Assembly (NCBI GenBank): GCA_949710005.1
Contig: OX453273.1
Coordinates: 35,412,250-35,476,249 of the forward strand
Origin: Ricordea florida
Taxonomy: Eukaryota > Cnidaria > Anthozoa > Corallimorpharia > Ricordeidae
DNA length: 64,000 nt
Direction: 5' to 3'
Position numbers and translations under genes: made by a program. Positions within the stretch are counted from its first letter, which is position 1. Each line of letters begins with the position of its first letter. Positions 35,378 to 47,407 of the stretch are shown one piece after another. The notes under the pieces were generated by a model. The model had not been told where the DNA came from. It made no database searches and saw only the letters and a list, made by a program, of their open reading frames with translations.

Positions 35378-38300
35378 TTAGGTACAATAGTCCTTGAGAT
35401 AACTTGGTGTTGTTCTGTGTCTCTGCGATCTCCTGAGTAGATTTTCAGGTTCGCTGTCGTGCCTCCCGGAGAGAGTGTCCATCTCAATGGCTCTTGGTTC
35501 CTGTACTACAGTTGGCTGCTGGATTGGTCCTTCCTGTCTGTGATGCGCTTCAGTCACTGCCTCCTCCTGCACACTTGGCATCTCGCTGTTCTGCAGTAGT
35601 TTCTTAACATGCGAGGAGTTGCGAGAGTACTGGACTCCCTCCTTAGATTCCACAATCAGGCTGTTCCCATGCTTACTAATAACTGTATACGGGTTTGGGT
35701 TGAACCGAGTCGAGAGCTTGTCTTTTCTCTCTTGCTGAACTAGTACCTGGTCTCCTGGGAGTACCTCCGAGTACCTTGCACCTCTCTTTGTGTCCGTGTA
35801 AGTCTTGCTCTTACTCTTCTGTTCACTGTCTCTGTCACGCCCTCCTTGTTCTACATGTACGTCGCTCAGCTCTGGGAGTTTGGAACGTACTTTTCGACTA
35901 AATAGTAGTTCGGTTGGACTCACACCTGTTGTTGGGTGTGGCAGGCTTCTGTAGGATGCGAGATATGTGTTCAGCTCTCTTTTCCAGTTCTTATTTTCTG
36001 CATGTGCAATCTGAAGTCTCTTTAGAAGTGAGCTGTTTTGGCGCTCTACCTCGCCATTGGCCTGAGGCCATTTTGCCGTGACCTTGTGGTGCCTGATACC
36101 CTGCTGCTCCATATACTCTGCAAACTCTGTTGCTATGAACTGTGGTCCATTATCAGACGTCAGACTCTCCGGTAGGCCATGCCGTGCGAACGTTTCCTCT
36201 AGGCTCAAGATGACCTTAGACGTAACTGTGGACTTGAGAACGTCTACCTCGTAATAACGGCTGTAGTAGTCCACGACCACCAGAATGGATTCACCGGAGG
36301 GAAGAGGTCCAAGTAAATCGACAGCCAAATCTCTCCACGGTCCAGTCGGTAATGGTGTGGCTCTGATGGGTTCTGGTGGGCTGGGACGACTGACCAACTG
36401 ACATCCGTAGCAGGTCTTGCAGTATTTTTCTGCGTCTCTCTCGATTCCCGGCCACCACACTTTGCTGCGCAGTCTCTGCTTTGTTCCGACGATGCCCAAA
36501 TGGCCTTCGTGTGCAAGGGACATCACTCTGGGCCTGAGTTTCTGCGGGATGACAATTCTTGTCCCTCTCAGTATTACCTGTCCAATGGCACACAACTCAC
36601 CACTGCATGGAAGGTATTGCTTGTAGGCTAGTTGATCCCATGGCTTTCCATGGATGCACTTCCTCACTGCTGAGAGTTCTTCATCGTCGGAAGATGCCTC
36701 CTCTACCTCGCGAGTCGTCATCGCATTGGGGGTTGCTGATACTGCTATAAATCGTACATATTCTTCAGCCTGCGTTGAGTGTTTGCTTCCGGCTTCCTTC
36801 TTGTTCACTAGCCTCGAGAGTGGGTCTGCAATGTTCTTTGGTCCAGGTTGGTACCTCACTTGAAATTTATATGGCTGCATCCTCAGAACCCATCTTTCTA
36901 TTCGTGCACAAGGTTTCGATTTGGGGCCATAAATCACCTCCAATGGCTTGTGGTCTGTGACAAGTTCAAATGGGACTTCGTAAATGTAAGGGTGGAACTT
37001 CTCACAAGCCCATATGAGTGCGAGCGCCTCCTTCTCCGTCTGTGAGTACCTCCTTTCTGTCTCCGTCAGACTGCGGCTTGCATAGCTGATGATTCTTGGC
37101 CCATCCCTGTGTACTTGTGTCAAAACGGCTCCTAGCCCAACAGGACTGGCATCAGCAATTACTTGCGTTGGGGCATCCTTGTTAAAGTACCCCAAAGTCT
37201 CAGCGCTGGATAAGCGCTTTTTCAATTCATCAAAGGCCACCTTCTGCTCTTTTCCAAACACAAATGTTGTCCCCGCTTTCGTTAGACGTCTCAGGGGTTC
37301 CGAGATTGTTGCTAGGTCAGGAATAAATCGACCGCAGTCGTTCACGAGTCCTAGGAAGCTACGTACTTCCGAAACATTTTGAGGTTCCCTTGCATTGGTG
37401 ACAGCCTCAAACTTGTCCGCTGCACAGCTGATTCCCTTGCCAGAGAGCACCATTCCGACGAATGTTAGCTTGTCCATGCCAAACTGGCACTTTGCTGGGT
37501 TAAGGGTCAGTCCACGTTCACCGAGTCTCTTGATTACCCTCTCTAAGCGTTCATCGTGTTCCTGCTGATCCTTACCATGGACTATTATGTCATCTGATAT
37601 GTTCTCTTGTCCATCGATGCCAGCAAGTGCTGTCTGGATCTCATGCTGGTATTGTTCCGAGGCTGAATTGACCCCAAACAACAGTCTCTTATACCGGAAT
37701 AATCCACAGTGTGTCACGAACGTTGTAATTTCCCTCGAATCTGGCATCAACTCTAGTTGATGGTAGCCCCACTTCAAGTCGAGCTTGCTAAATACCTTGC
37801 TACCGTTCATGCTCTGTAATATTTCGTCGACTGTCGGGATCGGATGTCGCTCTCTTAGTATTGCCTCATTCGCCCTGCGCATATCTATGCAGAGGCGGAT
37901 GTCCCCTCCTGACTTAGGAACGACAACCACTGGATTAACCCATGTGGTGGGCCCATGCGCTGGCTCTATGATGTCCAGGTCGGTGAGTTCCTGAATCTTT
38001 TCCTTCACCTTTGATCTCAGGGCAAACGTTGTCCTTCGTATTGGCTGTGCCACTGGCTTCACGTTCGGGTCGATGTGGAGTTGAACCGCCCGGTTTTTCA
38101 ACTTTCCAACGCCACTGAAGACCTCTGGGTATTTCTCTTGTAGAATCTCACCAGTCTTCCTTGAGTCTGTATTTACTGCGGCGACATCTATTCCTATCTT
38201 CAGCACTCCAAGTTCTGTCGCAGTGTCCCTACCTAGAAGGGGATCTCCCTTGGCATTGATCACGCAGAACTCAGCATTGGCAATGTTCCTTCCTGCAGAG

Positions 38301-38869
38301 GCCTCACAGGAAAATGTCCCTATCACATCAAGGGGTGTCTGAGATGCATATGCATAGAGTTTTCTGTCTGAGCAGGCTGACTTGCACTTTATTTTGTTCC
38401 TCTTCAGCCACTCCCAAGTTTGCTTGTCAATGATGTTGGTACTTGCTCCAGAGTCTATGATCATGTCCAGCCTACACCCTCCGATGGTGATTTCAATCTT
38501 TTCTTGCCTTTTATCGCCTACTGCAAATGCATACATATGCTTGTCTTCATTGTCTTGGGGACCTACCATGTTTGCAGAGCGCCCCTTGCAATCCCTGTGG
38601 GACTTGGCCTTCTTCCGTTCTACTTCACACCTCTGCTTTGTCTTGCATTGTTCTTGGAAATGCCCTTCCAGTCCACATTTACGACAGGTACGGCCTCTTG
38701 CTGGACAGTTTGTGTCTCTACTGACATGTCCTGTTCTACCACATCGATAACATGTCCTTTCGCTGCTGTTTCGGGTGCCTTGTGATTGGTTCTTCTTTCC
38801 AGGCCTTCTCTTTGCCCCTTCTATGCGGTTGACACTTGCCGAGTCCTCTCCTTTTCCCTCTAAGGTCAT
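35378..38869 (-). CDS. Gypsy Gag-Pol polyprotein (zinc knuckles, PR, RT, RNase H, integrase)
   Basis: 1,163 codons from the first Met, but the frame is open further upstream to about 39140 and there encodes the C-terminal half of Gag. Two CCHC zinc knuckles lie at residues 40-75, followed by the aspartic protease motif DSGA at 139-142. RT follows, with RLCIDMRRAN, SKLDLKWGYHQLEL and a catalytic box SDDIIVHG; an S replaces the usual Y of YxDD, as in some Gypsy clades. RNase H shows ADASPVGLGAVL and TDHKPLEVI. The integrase has an HHCC zinc site (HEGHLGIVGTKQR to CYGCQ) and DDE residues in VDLLGPL, SDNGPQF and GEVERQN. Products form the reverse transcription and integration complex. All catalytic motifs look intact. 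Confidence 0.95.
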   Translation of the reverse strand: MTLEGKGEDSASVNRIEGAKRRPGKKNQSQGTRNSSERTCYRCGRTGHVSRDTNCPARGRTCRKCGLEGHFQEQCKTKQRCEVERKKAKSHRDCKGRSANMVGPQDNEDKHMYAFAVGDKRQEKIEITIGGCRLDMIIDSGASTNIIDKQTWEWLKRNKIKCKSACSDRKLYAYASQTPLDVIGTFSCEASAGRNIANAEFCVINAKGDPLLGRDTATELGVLKIGIDVAAVNTDSRKTGEILQEKYPEVFSGVGKLKNRAVQLHIDPNVKPVAQPIRRTTFALRSKVKEKIQELTDLDIIEPAHGPTTWVNPVVVVPKSGGDIRLCIDMRRANEAILRERHPIPTVDEILQSMNGSKVFSKLDLKWGYHQLELMPDSREITTFVTHCGLFRYKRLLFGVNSASEQYQHEIQTALAGIDGQENISDDIIVHGKDQQEHDERLERVIKRLGERGLTLNPAKCQFGMDKLTFVGMVLSGKGISCAADKFEAVTNAREPQNVSEVRSFLGLVNDCGRFIPDLATISEPLRRLTKAGTTFVFGKEQKVAFDELKKRLSSAETLGYFNKDAPTQVIADASPVGLGAVLTQVHRDGPRIISYASRSLTETERRYSQTEKEALALIWACEKFHPYIYEVPFELVTDHKPLEVIYGPKSKPCARIERWVLRMQPYKFQVRYQPGPKNIADPLSRLVNKKEAGSKHSTQAEEYVRFIAVSATPNAMTTREVEEASSDDEELSAVRKCIHGKPWDQLAYKQYLPCSGELCAIGQVILRGTRIVIPQKLRPRVMSLAHEGHLGIVGTKQRLRSKVWWPGIERDAEKYCKTCYGCQLVSRPSPPEPIRATPLPTGPWRDLAVDLLGPLPSGESILVVVDYYSRYYEVDVLKSTVTSKVILSLEETFARHGLPESLTSDNGPQFIATEFAEYMEQQGIRHHKVTAKWPQANGEVERQNSSLLKRLQIAHAENKNWKRELNTYLASYRSLPHPTTGVSPTELLFSRKVRSKLPELSDVHVEQGGRDRDSEQKSKSKTYTDTKRGARYSEVLPGDQVLVQQERKDKLSTRFNPNPYTVISKHGNSLIVESKEGVQYSRNSSHVKKLLQNSEMPSVQEEAVTEAHHRQEGPIQQPTVVQEPRAIEMDTLSGRHDSEPENLLRRSQRHRTTPSYLKDYCT

Positions 38870-39152
38870 TGTGGCAAGCTGTGTGTCAACTTTCTCACAG
38901 TTTTCAGCTATTTCCAGAGCTTTAGCAAGGGTAAGACCTTGACCTTCTTCCAGCAGTTTCCGCTTTATGTAAGTACTGGTGCATTTGCAAAGGATTTCAT
39001 CGCGGATTTGGTTGTCGGTGTCTCCTCCGTAGTCACAATCTTTCGCTGCCCGTCTGAGTCTGGTCGCAAATTGTCGAATCGTCTCCCCAGGTGATTGTGT
39101 TAGCTGTCTAAAACAGTGCCTGGCGTAGGTTGTGTCGACCTTTGGGATAAAG

Positions 39153-39428
39153 TTATGCGTTTAGAGCATCTATCGCTTTTTTATAGTCCTTCACATCTCC
39201 TGTATCTGGGAAGGTAGAAAAGATGTCTTGGACGTCAGGTCCCGCCATATGGAGCAATAACGCTCGTCTCCGTTGCCTGTTGTTTGCATTTTCCTCATTT
39301 AAGATCAGGCCTTTGCCGTCTGCAAACAGTTCGAACGCTGTAAGCCATCGCTTCCATCGTAGCCCAAGCGTGTTTTGGTCGCGGTAACAATCGAACGTCT
39401 TGATATGGTTTCTCTCGTTATCATCCAT
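39153..39428 (-). pseudogene. Gypsy Gag N-terminal part, cut by a frameshift
   Basis: 91 codons start MDDNERNHIKTFDCYRDQNT and include RWKRWLTAFELFADG and RRALLLHMAGPDVQDIF, typical of the Gag capsid region in Gypsy elements. The frame ends at a TAA at 39153. Gag homology resumes immediately in another frame, with no gap, in the region just left of the stop. The difference is one base. Because the LTRs are identical, the break is recent, or an assembly error, or a frameshift site. Confidence 0.8.
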
Positions 39429-39469
39429 TTTCTTTGCAAATTTTCGCTCCGTTTTGTTCTTCGGTGTTT

Positions 39470-39487
39470 CTGTATCCTCGTCGCCAG
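39470..39487 (-). other. Primer binding site of the Gypsy element
   Basis: The minus strand reads TGGCGACGAGGATACA one base after the 5' LTR, in the position of a tRNA primer site. The TGG start fits the CCA tail of a tRNA. The tRNA species was not identified. Confidence 0.7.
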
Positions 39488-39640
39488 TGTTGTGGACCGA
39501 GTGGGTGGATACCGGAGGAGGATTACATCGGATTCAACCAAACTAAATTGCGCTTTATTCCGCCATCACAACTCGTGCTCTCTCACCACAGTCAGGCCCT
39601 CCTCGCTAGGAATGCGGGGAACTGGGCCTAATACACTACA
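39488..39640 (-). repeat. 5' LTR of the Gypsy element
   Basis: Identical to 35064-35216. It should contain the element's promoter. Confidence 0.95.
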
Positions 39641-39645
39641 TTACG

Positions 39646-40085
39646 TGCTGCGGAGTTTTCGAGAGCTGACTGCATTCGTTCGCCAATAAAATTTAAATTG
39701 ATCATAGTGAAAAAGCAACTTGTCTGTAAATGACAATATCGCATCTTCACGGCAAACAAACTCAATTCTAGAAACCATGGCATTTGAAGGTACGATGTTA
39801 ATGACAGAAATAAACTTTGAGAAACCTTTCAACATGATTAGTTTTCAAAAACCTTCATATTGCAATCCGTTTTAAATTTCTTCCATTTAGTTCATCTGTG
39901 CTCTAAAAACCACCTTTGCGAGGTTTTTGGGGTGTCTTATTTCTAAAATACTTTGTAACCTTTCTCTATGTTGTAGGAGAATCTAGGCGGACATTCTTAT
40001 GCTCTGGCCAATCAAAAGACAAGGTTTGTTAAAATACTCGTTTTTGTTCTTTCCATCACACAAAAGCACTGTCACAGTTTTTTTT
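39646..40085. other. No gene recognised
   Basis: Ordinary flanking sequence to the right of the retrotransposon. Confidence 0.5.
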
Positions 40086-40275
40086 ACTTGATGGAAACAA
40101 CAAAAGGAATATAGTCAGTTTTATCAACCCGTTGAGCCGTAAAAAACTATATTCTCTCACAGTTTTTTTTATTATTATTTGATGGAAGCAACTAAAAGAA
40201 TACAGCTTTTATCAACCCGTCGAGGGTAAATGGTATTTGCCCTCGGCGGGTTGATAAAAGCTGTATTCTGTCAAT
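40086..40275. repeat. Inverted repeat with a partial tandem copy
   Basis: AGAATACAGCTTTTATCAAC and its complement form a hairpin at 40178-40269, with CCGTCGAGGG/CCCTCGGCGG near the tip. A diverged direct copy of the left arm (CACAGTTTTTTTTACTTGAT onward) lies at 40075-40160. Probably a MITE. Confidence 0.6.
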
Positions 40276-43200
40276 CGTGCCATGGAGTTTACTTTTGATC
40301 CAATGAAGATTATCCCTTTGATAATTTCTTAATTTGAATTGTTAAAACCTCTGCCTTGATCAGTTGGATGCATTGGTATACCAGAAAAGGTAAAAATACA
40401 ACAAACATCCCAACCATTTGAATCAGAACAAACCAATGCCAGATGAAACGAGAAGAACGAGCAATCGAATATACCAGAATGAATTATTGACCATAACTGG
40501 GGTGTTCCTGACTGGGGTACGTCTTAATTTGGAAGTAAAAAATCATATTTATTAGGTGTCAGCCACCTCTTCTGTAAATGCACACGCGCTACGTGCACAA
40601 GTCATCAAAGGGACTATGGAAGGCATCTGAGAGAAATTCTGTTGAAAATAAGTAGGAGATCTCTGATCTTGTTTTATGCACCGCATAGGGCGTCTACTTG
40701 TGTTCCCTAATTGAACATGGCTACTATTGAATTATCCGTTGGTTCGCATGTAAATTTGTATTGAATGGCACGCACTTCACTGAAAGCAAGCCAGTCAGTC
40801 AGTCGTCTATACTGGTTGTATAAATTTGGTTATAAGCCTAGACTCGTACGTACAGACGCGTTGTCTCGAGTCAGTGCTTAATAGGTTCTAAGACTGTACT
40901 TATTTTCTGTGGTGCTAAGCGTCTTCTAGAAAATAAACGTTCAGAGTTCTAAAAAAGACTGCAATGTTCCGCAGGGTTCAAACAACGTAAGTCAGGGTTT
41001 CCTTGTGAATATTTTATGCTGAAAAACGACACCATTTCAATTGGTGACATTTTAAAAAACCTAAAAACAATTATTTAACTTTTCTATGTGTCTAACCGTG
41101 GTGGAGGTAATGCAAAATTAACGACACACGTAAGTAATCTACGAACAATGGCCCTTAAGTTGAGTCCATTCCAAGATAGTTGTGTTAGATTAAAAGTTTG
41201 AACTGACCTGGGAGCGCAGTCTTGTTCTAAGTACTGTTTAGAAAATAAAGAAAAAGACTTTTTGAGGCAGTGTCAAGTGCTAACGTGCAGCGTGCTTCAA
41301 AAACCGACCCGACAGTGGCTGAAGTAGTGACAATCATAGTATTTACTACATCGGCGCTAATTATCATTACGAATTTTTGGAAAAACCTTTTAGCAGGTGA
41401 AAAAGAAATTAATTAAACCTAGTTTAAATGGTTAATTAGAGTCGGCTTATTGTTTAGTTCGGACAGATGGCTGCAATAAAAATTCAAAGCAAGGCAGTAT
41501 TCATTCATTGCCAACTGAAACTTGTATATTACCCATCAGTTCTATATCTCTAGAACTTCATAGTACTCTTATGTGGTGAATTCAGCGACAGAGAAGGTAA
41601 CTCCTGGTAACACCTAAGCCTTAAACCCTATATAATCCAAATATTGCAATATCTGTTCACTGTTTTTGACAGCATCGAACAACAAAATGCATTAACTATT
41701 TGAAGGCTAGCAAAGCCAAAAAAAGGAGTAATTTTTGAAACATCAAACACTGCCACTACATTATATGATCTATAGACTCTCACTGTAGTTATTCATGCAC
41801 TTTTTTCATTTTTCATTTTTAATTTCGAAGTCAGCCATTTTGGCTCAGTTTTTGATACGAGGTGCGTAGTTATCCATTTAACCAAGAGTATCTACAACAG
41901 CTTAAGTAATTCAGTTCTTTTTCCTTTTAAGACTTAAAGGCTTCATTATAATTTCATGCCAAGCCTTGGCTCACGTTCCGAATTTCCCCGTAAAAACCGT
42001 TTGCTTGGATTAATCGCGTCAGTTTTTAGAACCTTTTTAACGAAGCGTATTTCTATTTCCCTTTGGGCGTTTTCACTATTGCCATTATCATTATTGGCCT
42101 CCGTTGCGATTGGTAAGATTGTTTGGCTTTAACAAGCTATTATTTCTTTCTCGTATAACTTTGAGGCCCCATCCATCCTTGGCTTTATACCCCATAATGT
42201 TATGCCTGCTCAAATCTGCATGCATTGTGTTGGCGGAAAGACTATTCAGTTATCTAGCGATGACTGCATAAAAGTCTTAAATAGAGATCTATTTTGCATC
42301 AAATTGAGCAAACCCTGGAAAACATATTTGAAATTTTCTTGTTCCATTTCGAACGTTGGTTTTCTACTACGCTACGAGGTGGCGTTCTTTCTATTTAACA
42401 TATTCTCACGGAGCACTACGTATCACCTGCCGTTAATAGCTACAATGAAAGAGTTACTGACTGCAGGGTAGTGTGTTCTTTTATGCAAATACAGAGCCTT
42501 GTTTATCATCATCAGAGCTAGCAATATTTTTAACAGTTTTTCAGTTAAAGAGGTCAGTGAAATTTTGTTTTCTTCCAAAGCGTTGGCTTAATTACGGTAG
42601 GGGGCTGCTTGGTTAAAAACAAATTTCATAAATTTTAAAGATAATTCTTATTCAGTTCGCAAATGAAAAAGTTATACTGAAATAAATTGAAAAACATGAG
42701 GTTTGAGTAAAAGGGTAAAAAATGCAGCTAGATGGAACTGTAAGATTACTGTGGCATATGAAAAGTTCTCCCAAATCAGTCATGGAAGGGAGCGAGAGTG
42801 ACTCGAAAGACTTCACTCTTGGAACAGACATAGAGCTCACTACATAATCTACAAGTAATTTACACTTTTATGAACAATTACTGAGAGATAAAAATTAATG
42901 TAAGGAAGAAATAATCGTTAAAACCATATTCCGAGTTGGCCAAACGTGGTTGGACTATTTGTGGAAGAATCGATTTTCAGTGAGAAAATTATACTACAAA
43001 ATGATGGAAACTCGTGGGTGTTTGGATGAGCCGAAAAAAACTATTGCTTAAATTTGCCTCTACTCCTAATTGAAGAGACAATTTGAAATATTCACTTACG
43101 GACAGAATTTACCGAATAAAAACAACACTGAATTCGTCAATGTAACACAATGTTCTAACTCATAGAAACTATAAAGAAAACGACATAAGTGTTTATTGTT

Positions 43201-44819
43201 TTTTTTTTATCATAATGTTCTTTAGTTATGTATGTTTATGAATATGGTAAAACAGGACCAGAGCCCATTATCAGGAGCACTCGTACCGGATGACGCCCTC
43301 AGCACAGTAACAAGTAAGCCTATTATATCGCAAAGCTCTCAATGATCTTCCCGGTAATATGACTTAGAAACGTTGGAGAAAACTTCAAAATTTTCGCAAA
43401 AACTAACCGTCAATCTAATAATAATAAGCTTGTAAGAATTTCTTCTCGGTCTCAGTTTGATTGGTCAGTGTAATACTTTTTTTTTATTTTATTGCTTCGT
43501 AGCAGGTGATTAAAATAGTACCATCTGCTTCTGAGCTGGTGTAAAGGCCTAATAGGAAAGAGGAACACTCCTAGCGATGACCTTTCAGTAGAATTAGAGA
43601 ATTTTCCAGTTTCAGTACATTTGTGTGCGTCAGCTCTCCGAGATTGAAATACAATAAATAGCAAAAGAGTCCATGATAAAATGAAAATACATTTTTAATT
43701 TTTGCTTCCCTAGATCTGCTATCTATGAATCGGACTTTTCTCGAAGCATTCGCCAATTAACGAGAGTATTTTTAGATTCTCCTTGAGTTACTACATCATT
43801 TCATCACTCCGTTTGTCTAAACATTTCACTCCCAAGATCTGAATTGTAGTTCTCCTAAGTGAATCTCAAACACTCCCTTGTGCTAGTTTGGATAATTTAG
43901 CGACGTATGAAAATCCATGCAAATGAAAATGTTCTCGGTTCTCATCATCTGCTAGCTTGGCAATGACGGCTGATCGCAGAAACTCCATAATTATCACTTT
44001 TGGCGTTAACATGGTTATTCTTAAGGCTCAGATCTGTTGCTATCCGTCAGAAGGAAACAACTTCAACTTCAACTGTATTAATTAACTGACCATATGTTAT
44101 GATCTCTAAAAGTTGTTTTCACCTACTTGTGAAGACGTTGTCAATACAAAGTTGTAATCGGTCAACAGGCCTCCGGCGAAAGAAAACAAACAAATTTCTC
44201 TCCCACTTACTTTATTTGTATAACGTTCATGAGAGTTTGTTTTCATCGTTAATTACATACCTCGGTCTTTGAGACGCTTGTTTTCTTGTTTTCAAAGGAT
44301 TCAACATTTGGCAAGCATTAAGTTTCACAGAAATTATCCTTCCAGTTACTGCTCCGCTAAATGTAATCAAATTGATGTTTTTACACCCACATTGACATTA
44401 GTAATTATCGTGTGGTGGTCATTATTTAGTTACTGTTCTAAATTTAGTCCACCATATCTAGCTTTTTTTTTCAATATTTTTTACAATATAGTTAACATTA
44501 ATAACTATCGCATACTCACCTTTATTGTTACTAAGTGAATCCTAAAGTAAATTTACTTACTGGCTCTTATCTCATAGAAAGAAAATGAGTTTTAGATGAA
44601 TTTGTAATTCTGTGTCCTGCTTCATGCACGTGAATATGTTACATTCCATTACGAAAGGAAGGTTTTTAATACTGGACAAAGAGAAAGGGAAAGAAAGTAC
44701 AACTTTCGATTGAAAGACTTCAAAGAGCAAGACATGAAAGCCAAGTAAACCTAGAAGAGTAGCCAGTCATTTGTTTTCTTTTAAGCCCAGGAGGCCAAAG
44801 GATCCGAATAATAATGATA
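40276..44819. other. 4.5-kb stretch without a supported gene
   Basis: Only short open frames occur (for example 42202-42471, 43452-43664, 44269-44538), none with a recognisable domain. A stop-to-stop frame near 41270-41415 encodes a hydrophobic stretch followed by a GTGAAA donor-like site, but I do not accept it as an exon. The sequence is AT-rich and low in repeats. Confidence 0.5.
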
Positions 44820-45102
44820 GGTTAAGGCGCACACGAGCCTCAATGCCTACAAGACCGGAGCTTATCTCGGTTTCAGTAACGTGAATCACCTGGGAGTATT
44901 GTTACTCGCCCCACCCCTGGATGGGATGCTAGTTCAGCTCAAGGTTACGGCCCCCATCACTACATCATTGGTACCCATTTATACACCTGGGAGGAGAGAG
45001 ACAGTGTGGAGTTAAGTTTCTTGTCTGAGGAAACAAGGGTTCGAGCTCAAAACCTCCTACTCGGAAGTCCAACACGCTAACCACTATACTACCGCGTCTC
45101 CA
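44820..45102 (-). mobile_element. tRNA-derived SINE
   Basis: Read on the minus strand it begins GGAGACGCGGTAGTATAGTG, a tRNA-like head with an A-box, a loop compatible with anticodon TCC, and a weak B-box (GAGCTCGAACCC). The body contains CCATCCAGGGGTGGGGCGAG and ends with GGCTCGTGTGCGCCTTAAC. It looks like a dispersed SINE, not a working tRNA gene. Confidence 0.6.
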
Positions 45103-45877
45103 CTCAATAGTAATATTAAATGACGTATTTTGAAAACAATCGCAACAACTTATTTTTGACTCGAATTCTTGTTAAGCCCGGGTTGAATGGCTTAAAGGCA
45201 CCTAGTCCACCTAAACTTAGACTCTAAAATTGGGGCGACATAATTTCCCGTAAAAAGGAAGATGCTGGTTTTTGTTACAACACACGGCACCCCTATCCGT
45301 ATCCCCCAACCCCTCCCAGAAATGCATTGATATTGAATGATATCATTTACCGTCCCAACTTCAATCCAAGCGGGAATGATGATGGAAACCGTAAAATCAT
45401 AACAAATGAAGTACCTCGTACAAAATGTAAAAATAGATCAACTGAAGTTTGAAAAACAGTAACAACTAGTATGAATCAGTTTACGCAGAAGAAAAAAAGT
45501 TTTTTTTTAAATAATATAATAATAAAATAGTCATGATTGTACAGAATCATAAACGACTGGTTTAATATAGCTTTAGCACAAGACTAAGTCATTTTCAAGA
45601 GGTGAAAACTGAAAAATGTTGTTTTTAGGTTATTATTCTCTCTTTTATCTATAACTTTTCTCTCTCGTTGTATAAAACATAAAATGTTTTTTATAGCAAA
45701 AGCTCTTAAGTTTAAGTCCTTCACCAAAAAATATTTTCCGTGTTTTATGTTCCCTTGCTGTGCTTCAGCGTCTAAAGCCATTATTACCAATTACGAATTA
45801 ACCTACATAGATCAGTGCATTGACATCTGTCATGGATATCATCTACAAAAAATCCATGTTAGAACTAGCTTGGTCTG
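45103..45877. other. No gene recognised
   Basis: AT-rich sequence; overlapping open frames on both strands at 45584-45968 have no domain. Confidence 0.5.
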
Positions 45878-46160
45878 GGCCCGGGGGGGGTACTTTAGGA
45901 ATTTCTGGGTGGGGATGTGCCGCTGGAACCCTGAAACCCTTAGCCTATACCAGAGCTGGTTCAGCTGAATTTTGCTACCCTATACTAGAGTAAACCCCCA
46001 AATCACTCCTATTCTAGAGTAGCTGTATTCCGCTAGCACAGTCTAGCCAAAACAAAACCTTATACCACAATCGTTTCTCTCTCCAAAAATGATTTTATTT
46101 ATGCTAGTTCTGTTTTTTTTTTATTCTCAACCAACTGGTCAGTTTCGTGAAAAATGATAC

Positions 46161-46211
<51 letters not shown>

Positions 46212-46238
46212 TGCTTGAAAACCATACCCTTCACAGCG

Positions 46239-46282
<44 letters not shown>

Positions 46283-46291
46283 GGGGGTCTG
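45878..46291. mobile_element. 414-bp MITE with C/G-rich ends
   Basis: The ends are CCCGGGGGGGGTACTTTAGG and AGTACCCCC..CCCCGGG. Inside, phrases such as CCCTATTCTAGA, CCCTATACTAGAGTA and CCCTATGCTAGAGTA recur, and GTGCCGCTGGAA / CAGCGGCACAT are inverted. I recall this family as very abundant in stony corals; that is memory, not a search. Confidence 0.6.
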
Positions 46292-47062
46292 GGCTCTTGA
46301 CTTGGTCCATCTTTTGATATTGCTAGTGGCCCATGATCCTAGGAGCTCATATAGATGGGCTCCTGGCATAGAGTAAAATACAAATATAAGCCCCTGAGTA
46401 TATATTTTGTTAAAGCCCTCTTAAAGAGGCTTATTTTTTTTGGGGGGGGGGGAGCTTAATATACGAGGAGAATTTTATGCGTCTCAAATAGCGTCTCATA
46501 CATTTTAGGAATTTTACGGTGTTCAAAAAGTAAAAAAAAGAAATCGTCTAGCATCATTTTGATCCACTGGATTTCAGGAGTGATTTTGAATAGGCGGCTA
46601 TAGCCAAAACAGAGGTCGCACAGGAAAAGGGTGTCCCAAGATTCTGCGTATGAGTAAAGCATGATTCGTTAGAGAAAAATGCCCCTAAAGATAAGAGGAG
46701 AATTACAGTTGTCCACTGACAGCGAGCAAATACTCATGGGATCACCAATGTCAGCGTTTAAGCTATGAGTCAGTAGAAGCTCAGACCCGAGTGATCGAAC
46801 TACCGTACACATAGATAGTCTAGCCCAACAATAACTTTGACATAGAGTTTTTAATACTCCAGAATAAACGCGGGATACATTATGGACATTTTACCAAGAA
46901 CTTCGCCAAAAACAGCGCTGATAGGGTTTTGAAAATTGCTTTCGATCTAGAGGTGCATTTTTATCAGGGCATGATCAATAACAACGATTGCGTTGTGAAA
47001 GGTGTGAATTGAATTAAATTAAAAGTATTGAAACGTTGATTAGTGTAATAAGTCACTGCACT
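46292..47062. other. No gene recognised
   Basis: Contains a T-run plus G-run at 46432-46452. No supported exon or element. Confidence 0.5.
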
Positions 47063-47407
47063 TTAAGCCTGGTTTCCATATGATCGTCCGGATCGTCCCG
47101 ATCGTCCCAGTCGTCTCAAAAAATGTTCAAGCGATCGGGACGATCATATGGGAACACTTCCCGGACGATCGCAGACGATCGCAAACAACCCGGACGATCG
47201 AGACGATCACGATCGTCCGGATAGAACTGTGTTCTATCCGGACGATCGCTCACGATCGGGGCGATCGTGAAAAATCAGAAGCGATCAAATGGAAACACTC
47301 TCAGACGATCGGGACGATCGAAGTCTATCCCAGAAAGCATCATTCCCGTCACCATTTTTCGCGCTTTCGCTCGAAGATTGCCTTGGAGTTCGCGAATTTT
47401 CACCAAA

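Larger units (their letters stand above)
35064..39640 (-). mobile_element. Ty3/Gypsy LTR retrotransposon, 4,577 bp, nearly intact
   Basis: Two 153-bp LTRs (35064-35216 and 39488-39640) read identically by eye. They begin TGTTGTGG and end CACTACA on the plus strand, and the element is flanked by the duplication TTACG (35059-35063 and 39641-39645). The coding strand is minus, so 39488-39640 is the 5' LTR. Next to it is a primer site, and next to the left LTR is a polypurine tract. The domain order gag-PR-RT-RNaseH-IN is that of Metaviridae. Identical LTRs indicate recent insertion. A single-base frameshift in gag is the only break I see. Confidence 0.95.

Noticed and set aside
36244-36626. Several 60-120 codon open frames on both strands within the Gypsy element (also at 38382-38785)
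   Set aside because: They overlap the pol gene in other frames and have no domain of their own.
41270-41415. A stop-to-stop frame encoding a hydrophobic stretch (VVTIIVFTTSALIIITNFW) ending at a donor-like CAG/GTGAAA, reminiscent of a receptor transmembrane exon
   Set aside because: No acceptor in a good place, no matching exon nearby, and hydrophobic frames are common in AT-rich DNA.
47080-47407. Arg/Thr/Ile-rich open frame upstream of the MADF gene
   Set aside because: It is a translation of the GATCGTCC repeats at the end of the Harbinger element.
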